Part shown: piece after piece, positions 60,301-62,583 of the stretch
Layout of the letters: each line of letters starts with the position of its first letter
How positions within the stretch are numbered: position 1 is the stretch's first letter
Source of the DNA: Bacteroidota bacterium
GTDB lineage: Bacteria; Bacteroidota; Bacteroidia; 2-12-FULL-35-15
Assembly (NCBI GenBank): GCA_021323165.1
Contig: JAJTCJ010000007.1
Coordinates: forward strand, 1-62,583
DNA: 62,583 nt
Reading direction: 5' to 3'
Translations under genes and position numbers: made by a program
The notes under the pieces: generated by a model
What the model was told of the DNA's origin: nothing
Databases searched by the model: none
Seen by the model: only the letters and a program-made list of their open reading frames with translations

Positions 60301-61102
60301 TGTAACAATTACATTTAATCCGCTTCCTGTTGCAGATACATCCAATATAGTTATCACAGGCGCAACATGTGGTAATGCAACTGGTTCTATATCGAATGTG
60401 GCAATCGTTTCAGGACAAGGTCCATTTACTTACTTATGGCAGGATTCGCTGGGGAACAATGTGGGAGACTCATTAAGTCTGATGAACGCGGGCTCGGGAG
60501 TTTATACGCTTACTATAATCGATGCGAACGGATGTACAGCCCAGGTAGGTGGTAGTTCAGGACTTTCTGTTACATCAACCAGTGGAGTTACAGCATCATT
60601 TACCTCGGATTTTACAACAGGTGAAACGCCTTTAGTTGTGAATTTTACAAATACGTGTACGGGAGGTGTCATATATTTATGGCAGTTCCCAAACAACGAC
60701 ACTGCAAGCACTTTAAATGCTAATTATACATTCACTCAATTAGGTTTAAATAGAGTATGTCTGATCGCTGATAATGGGGTTGGTTGCACTGATTCAATTT
60801 GTTCTGAGATCGATGTTTACATTAACTCTGTATTTGTAATTCCAAATATATTTACACCTAATGGTGATGATGTAAATGATGTATTTACCGTAAAGAATGT
60901 TGGCCTTGAAAAAATGGATGCTGAAATATACAACCGCTGGGGACAGAAAGAATATGAATGGCATACAACCAATGGAGGTTGGGATGGACGCACTACTTCA
61001 GGGGTATTAGTTCCTGATGGTACTTATTTCTTCATGATAAGAGCGAAAGGTTACGATGGAAAAGAATATTTTGAGAAAGGTTCTTTTGAACTAATGCGAT
61101 AA
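51362..61102 (+). CDS. Giant T9SS-exported surface adhesin (3246 residues) with CUB-like, P-domain and tandem PKD/Ig-like repeats
   Basis: A signal peptide (about 1-20) is followed by a CUB-like domain (about 25-160; CSGGNGYCNNEDYQVTF, GYDYLYVYNN) and a region of about 150 residues. A proprotein-convertase P-like domain at about 415-570 follows (GWDEDLDISLRCPSGTIID, NGTWSLIVKDDTGLDAGIL). A tandem array starts near residue 605: eight modules of about 91 residues (NP.PV.TATP.SQ.ICSG...GTT..WTV.QTNVSGASAGSG...TP.ANGC.G.P..VTI.V), a two-module spacer, then ten more. Several DxASFxY and Ig-like modules, a PKD domain and a type B sorting domain (IPNIFTPNGDDVNDVF, YNRWGQKE, PDGTYFFMIR) follow. It should be a cell-surface adhesin, possibly glycosylated; many Ser/Thr are present. 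Confidence 0.88.
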   Translation: MKKYYFFLAAVLMSLGSYAQYNMRANNGQTITTCQASIESSAFTTDPLGCSGGNGYCNNEDYQVTFYSGSPSVGIAILFVNVNFGGITGARRFGSESGYDYLYVYNNATGTGAPIATLTGVYTTPLSFQGTSGYITLKWHSDNINRNTGFTANVGCQPSGCNGNLPAGDLCTNPTQICDLNGYCGNTSGWYTIDNSAIQGGNPFCGSIENNSWISFIASATTATLNVSSNNCIDNNSGIQAAVMAGNCGGTFTLKSNCVDQNTSSGAFTLNATGLTIGTTYYLMVDGYAGNICDYSVQAISGVQTVNISSTASGGLCPGQPFTLNANASGTGPFTYSWSPAPNSGQGTASASYTATASGTYSVTITGACGAAQTETYYQTVSAPPSVSVSGTTSICAGGSTTLSATGTNTSSTVSFTNTTNYNIPDNNSTGVTSNITVSGIPGTVGTQLLSVCLNIQHGWDEDLDISLRCPSGTIIDLSTDNGGSGNNYTNTCFSTAGSAITSGSAPFTGTFTPEQAFSLLSGCAVNGTWSLIVKDDTGLDAGILQNWTLTFQNGLIYTWAPGTGLSGTTGTSVSANPTTTTTYTVTAANYVGCSGTTTVTVTVNPSPVATATPNSQAICSGATTGISLSSNMGGTSYSWTVSQTNVSGATAGTGSTIAQALTATSTVAGTAVYTITPTAAGCAGTPITVTITVNPRPVVTATPASQSICSNSPSSIALTSNIGSTTYAWTVVQTNVSGASAGSGATISQVLTATTGAAGTAVYTVTPTANGCAGTPITVTITVNPAPTVTATPVSQAICSGNTTGISLSGSIAGTTFAWTVVQTNVSGASAGSGSSIAQTLTATSTTAGTAVYTITPTANGCPGTPINVTITVNPKPVVTATPASQTICSGTASSVTLSSNMAGTTYAWTVVQTNVSGASAGTGSNIGQTLTATTSAAGTAVYTVTPTANGCAGNPITVTITVNPPPVATATPASQTICSGSASSIALSSTIGGTTYSWTVVQTNVSGATPGSGSNIAQTLTTTTTTSAGTAVYTITPMAGTCGGSPITVTITVNPRPVVTATPSSQTICSGNNTGIALSSNMPGTTYTWTVIQTGVSGASAGSGASIIQSLTTTGTTSGSATYSITPLSNGCAGTPISVTVTVNPAPVATATPSSQGICSGSNTGISLSGNVVGTTFSWTVSQTNVSGASAGSGSNITQALTATTASAGTAVYTITPTANGCPGTAINVTITVNPSPVVTATPATQTFCTGGTTGIALTSSVVGTTFSWTVTQTGVTGGGSGSGTNIAQVLNTTGTSAGTAVYTITPTANGCSGSPLNVTINVNPRDNASFTYGSSTYCQTGTNPSPTITGLAGGTFTSSPAGLSINSSTGLINLVGSALNTYTVTYTTGGICPNTSSVNITISSAPSANFSYSGSPFCQYGANPFPTFGAGASAGTFSSSPAGLNFVNVNTGQINLTTSSPGTYTVTNAIAASGGCASASATFMITISPAPVATATPASQTICSGTATGIVLSSSLGGTTYSWTITQSGVTGASAGSGSSISQTLTATGASAGTAIYTITPASGGCVGLPISVTITVNPTPVATASPNTQTICSGTAPNISLSSTVAGTTFNWTVVQTNVTGASAGSGSSIGQILTATSTTAGTAVYTITPIVSGCTGSPITVTITVNPNPVVTPTPAAQSICSGSATGITLTSNVTGATFSWTVTQSGVSGAANGTGTSITQVLSATGSASGTAVYTITPTANGCAGTPVTVTITVNPLPSATATPSIQTICTANPVSTSLTSSVTGTTFSWIVSQTGVIGSTAGSGSTISQNLTATGMTAGTAVYTITPLANGCSGSPVTFTATVNPAPNVTASPSPQTICSGTATSVTLTSNVTGATFSWTVTSQVGATGATAGSGTTIAQVLTVTGSSAGTVVYSVTPLANGCSGAPVSVTVNVNPIPFVTATPATQTICSGASTSISLTSFTSGTTFSWTASNGPGISGASAGSGATISQMLSNSQITAGQAIYTITPNAGGCSGSSVNVTINVNPTPVMNPASQTICSGATTNIPLTSNVTGTTYSWSAPAQTGASGGSPGSGSPIAQTLTATGGVSGTVTYNVTPSANSCPGTPIAVTVTVDPNPSGTAIPASSTICSGANTSIPLTSNIAGTTYTWTATASGVSGQAGGSGTNINQTLSATGSSAGTVTYNVTATSPAGCSSVLAPVVITVNPIPLVTATASPATICSGSPAVISLTSNVAGTTYTWTVSQTNVTGATAGSGSSINQVLNNVLPSAGVATYTITPLASGCSSSTPIIVDVNVNPIPTITTSGVSQNICNGTSTSITMTSDVAGSTFDWTVTSTGVTGAFAGSGNAISQSLSLTGATAGTVVYSITPAANGCSGTPADVTVTINPIDDPSFNYSASTFCQTGTDPSASITGGASGVFSASPVGLVFLDSLTGLIDVSASAIGNYALTFTTNGICSNSNTINVTITTAPDASFSYATPFCQSGMAFPVFGTGASAGVFSANPAGVNFVNTASGQIDLANSSPGTYVITNFITAGGGCAPSTDTATIVINQAATVNASLDSTICEGVVYTLTGSMGGSSSSIIWSTNGTGTFGDSTNINSTYTPSVADVVTGIVTLTITSNDPAGVCVQSSDNIALTIIPLDNASFSYSGGTFCQSGTDPIASVVGLSGGQFTYTPTGLVIDSSTGLVDLSSSTLGTYEIYYTTNGACPHTDSVTLTITTAPEATFTFNSSATAFCQSEANPTPVFSAGASAGTFTVTPSGLTFVSASTGEIDLANSTPGTYTLTNTIVAAGGCASAVDSLVITVDQPAIAEAGVAGTICSGNPFIISGDTIGGTASSFIWSSNGSGAFDTTNILHPVYTPSAADISAGIVTLIITTNDPAGACSSVMDSVILTINQTPVLPTVITPGIYCAGSSVNPISFTGSGGTVNWYSDSTLSTPIGTGNPFTPSGITNTTTIWVTETVGPCVSTVAPVTITFNPLPVADTSNIVITGATCGNATGSISNVAIVSGQGPFTYLWQDSLGNNVGDSLSLMNAGSGVYTLTIIDANGCTAQVGGSSGLSVTSTSGVTASFTSDFTTGETPLVVNFTNTCTGGVIYLWQFPNNDTASTLNANYTFTQLGLNRVCLIADNGVGCTDSICSEIDVYINSVFVIPNIFTPNGDDVNDVFTVKNVGLEKMDAEIYNRWGQKEYEWHTTNGGWDGRTTSGVLVPDGTYFFMIRAKGYDGKEYFEKGSFELMR
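53177..55336 (+). repeat. First array of the 273-bp coding repeats (8 copies)
   Basis: Eight consecutive copies of an approximately 273-bp unit encode the 91-residue NP.PV.TATP module. Copies keep the same protein pattern but differ at many third positions, so they have diverged and are not recent exact duplications. Confidence 0.85.
55831..58540 (+). repeat. Second array of the coding repeats (10 copies)
   Basis: Ten further ~91-residue modules follow the two-module spacer (DNASFTYGSSTYCQ... and SANFSYSGSPFCQ...). The later copies are more diverged in the WTV.QT segment (such as TVTSQVGATG and SAPAQTGAS). Confidence 0.82.
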
Positions 61103-61121
61103 AAAAGAAGAAAATTTATAA

Positions 61122-61159
61122 AAAAAACGGGAGGATAGTAATGTCTTCCCGTTTTTTTT
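61122..61159 (+). terminator. Rho-independent terminator after the giant adhesin
   Basis: AAAAAACGGGAGGA pairs with TCTTCCCGTTTTTT (one G-T), with an 8-base loop, followed by more T. Confidence 0.88.
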
Positions 61160-61286
61160 GGAAAAAATTCCACGGAAAAAATATTTTTTGCGTGATTTAG
61201 AAGCCTTGTTTATCTTAATTTTACTAGAATTTGGGCTTTATGATAAAAAAAATCAAAATAATTCGCACTTTTTTTTTAACTGTCTG

Positions 61287-61315
61287 TTGTTTATAATAAA
61301 TAATTATTACCTTTG
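61287..61315 (+). promoter_or_regulatory. str operon promoter
   Basis: TTG at 61287-61289, 18 bp spacer, TACCTTTG at 61308-61315, then CC: a near-consensus Bacteroidetes promoter. It lies about 70 bp before the rpsL start. A GC-rich CCCC...GGGGG hairpin (about 61319-61336) is in the leader and could have a regulatory role. Confidence 0.72.
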
Positions 61316-61383
61316 CCCTCCCCAAAAAAGCGGGGGTTTATTTTATTTGTAGTAAAAATCGATAAAAATCTAATACCAGAAAA

Positions 61384-61788
61384 ATGCCTACTATTCAGCA
61401 ATTAGTGCGTAAAGGAAGAACAAAAGCGGCTAACAAAAGCAAATCTGCTGCCCTTGAAGCAAGTCCTCAAAAACGTGGAGTATGTACTCGTGTTTATACA
61501 ACCACACCTAAAAAACCAAACTCTGCGATGAGAAAGGTTGCCCGTGTGCGTTTAACAAACAAAAAAGAGGTGAATGCATACATCCCGGGAGAAGGTCATA
61601 ATCTTCAGGAACACTCGATCGTATTGATCCGTGGTGGAAGGGTAAAAGATCTTCCTGGTGTACGTTACCATATTGTTCGTGGTGCATTGGATACTTCAGG
61701 AGTTGATGGTCGTAACCAGAGACGTTCTAAATACGGAACTAAAAAACCAAAAGCAGGAGCTAAAGCTGCACCGGCTAAAAAGAAATAA
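61384..61788 (+). CDS. rpsL: 30S ribosomal protein S12
   Basis: The 134-residue protein has the S12 signature [34 protein letters not shown] (including the loop where streptomycin-resistance changes occur), [36 protein letters not shown] and the [10 protein letters not shown] tail. It is the first gene of the str operon, followed by rpsG and fusA. The C-terminal Ala/Lys-rich extension is typical of Bacteroidota. Confidence 0.98.
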   Translation: MPTIQQLVRKGRTKAANKSKSAALEASPQKRGVCTRVYTTTPKKPNSAMRKVARVRLTNKKEVNAYIPGEGHNLQEHSIVLIRGGRVKDLPGVRYHIVRGALDTSGVDGRNQRRSKYGTKKPKAGAKAAPAKKK

Positions 61789-61863
61789 TATACACAATCG
61801 AGTAAGGATTTGAGTAAGGGATAAACCCTGAAGCAACAAATACGAACTCAAATAAAAATTACA

Positions 61864-62331
61864 ATGAGAAAAACCAAAGCAAAAAAGAGAATCCTTTTAC
61901 CGGATCCAAAGTTTAATGATGTGTTAGTAACACGTTTCGTTAACAACCTTATGTATGATGGCAAAAAAAGCATTTCATATGATGTATTTTATGACGCGAT
62001 GGAAATCGTTCATAAAAGAACAGAATCTGAAGGTTTAGATGTTTGGAAAAAGGCATTGGCAAATGTTACACCAGCTGTTGAGGTTCGTAGCCGCAGAGTA
62101 GGTGGAGCAACTTTCCAGATCCCTTCTGAGATCCGTCCTGAAAGAAAGGTTTCAATGGGTATCAAATGGATGATCCTTTATGCTCGTAAGCGTAATGAAA
62201 AATCAATGGCTCAGAAATTAGCCGGAGAGATCGTTGCAGCTTCTAAAGAAGAAGGTGCTGCTTTCAAAAAGAAAGAAGATGTTCACAAAATGGCAGAAGC
62301 TAACAAAGCATTCTCTCATTTCCGTTTTTAA
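61864..62331 (+). CDS. rpsG: 30S ribosomal protein S7
   Basis: The 155-residue S7 starts with MRKTKAKKR, followed by [25 protein letters not shown] and the conserved [19 protein letters not shown].. region that binds the 16S rRNA 3' domain. It lies 75 bp downstream of rpsL and 93 bp upstream of fusA, in the usual str order. Confidence 0.98.
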   Translation: MRKTKAKKRILLPDPKFNDVLVTRFVNNLMYDGKKSISYDVFYDAMEIVHKRTESEGLDVWKKALANVTPAVEVRSRRVGGATFQIPSEIRPERKVSMGIKWMILYARKRNEKSMAQKLAGEIVAASKEEGAAFKKKEDVHKMAEANKAFSHFRF

Positions 62332-62424
62332 TTAATGTTTGTGTTAAAGCACTTGCATTAATTTATTTCGCTGAAAAGCGGGACCCGATCAAAAAAATAA
62401 TATTTAGAGTTTAGAATTTATAAC

Positions 62425-62583
62425 ATGTCAGATTTAAGATATACAAGAAATATTGGAATTGCAGCTCACATCGATGCAGGTAAAACTACATGTACTGAGC
62501 GTATCCTTTATTACACAGGTGTTACGCATAAAATTGGTGAGGTGCATGATGGAGCAGCTACTATGGACTGGATGGTTCAGGAG
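62425..62583 (+). CDS. fusA: Elongation factor G (5' end only)
   Basis: The ATG at 62425 opens a frame that runs to the window edge, giving 53 residues: [30 protein letters not shown]..., with the G1 GTP-binding motif [12 protein letters not shown] moves the ribosome after peptide transfer. The rest of the gene lies outside the window. Confidence 0.97.
   Translation, partial: MSDLRYTRNIGIAAHIDAGKTTCTERILYYTGVTHKIGEVHDGAATMDWMVQE

Noticed and set aside
1-62583. tRNA or rRNA genes, insertion sequences, phage genes
   Set aside because: No cloverleaf with a TTC T-loop, no rRNA conserved words and no transposase or integrase motifs were recognised on reading both strands; a covariance-model scan would be needed to be certain.

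Overview
The window comes from a low-GC chromosome of a gliding member of the Bacteroidota. Support for this: gldF and gldG; several type IX secretion (T9SS) C-terminal sorting domains (type A on three enzyme-like or Kelch-like proteins, type B on two large repeat adhesins); promoters of the Bacteroidetes form TAnnTTTG, some with a TTG or TTTG about 19 bp upstream; few Shine-Dalgarno sequences; and str-operon genes rpsL-rpsG-fusA at the right edge. Order or genus cannot be fixed from sequence alone.

Layout. 1-9.5 kb: partial OmpA-like/TPR lipoprotein, a deoxynucleoside kinase, folK, a T9SS-exported sugar-dehydrogenase-like protein, an ECF sigma/anti-sigma pair, a Kelch-like exported protein and a PolX/PHP protein whose polymerase site looks degenerate. 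9.5-17 kb: GH3-like protein, an SDR, an exported beta-propeller-like protein, a second deoxynucleoside kinase bracketed by inverted-repeat elements, and lysC-lysA. 17-22 kb: gldF, gldG, a DUF4340 protein and dnaN; dnaN is broken near its start by an apparent 82-bp loss. 22-32 kb: small exported protein, PHB-depolymerase-like esterase, isoaspartyl peptidase, glutathione peroxidase, UvrD/PcrA helicase and an 1166-residue repeat adhesin. 48.7-61 kb: a TMTC-like membrane TPR protein, a small exported protein and a 3246-residue adhesin. 61.4 kb to the end: rpsL, rpsG and the start of fusA.

The most interesting part is the accessory island at about 32.4-48.7 kb. One five-gene minus-strand operon (41385 down to 34529) encodes an MBOAT-SGNH membrane fusion, a peptidyl carrier protein, a prolyl-AMP-ligase-like adenylation enzyme, an acyl-CoA-dehydrogenase-like prolyl-carrier oxidase and a flavin-dependent halogenase. 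The last four are the complete pyoluteorin/clorobiocin-type set for making (halo)pyrrole-2-carboxyl-carrier protein from proline. An A-domain, a carrier protein, an MBOAT and an SGNH protein together are the parts list of the Dlt (D-alanylation) system. My inference is a Dlt-like machine that esterifies an extracytoplasmic polymer with a halogenated pyrrole instead of D-alanine. Three sulfotransferases flank this operon. A second minus-strand operon (48654 down to 44040: KAS III, ACP, KAS III, SDR, GtrB-type glycosyltransferase, GNAT) and two Asp/Asn-hydroxylase-family dioxygenases lie beside it. Together these suggest synthesis and decoration of a surface glycan or lipid-linked sugar, possibly delivered by the neighbouring GT-C/TPR protein. 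The pathway logic is inferred; the family assignments are read from motifs.

No tRNA, rRNA, CRISPR array, insertion sequence or prophage was recognised. Intergenic regions carry families of short dispersed repeats.
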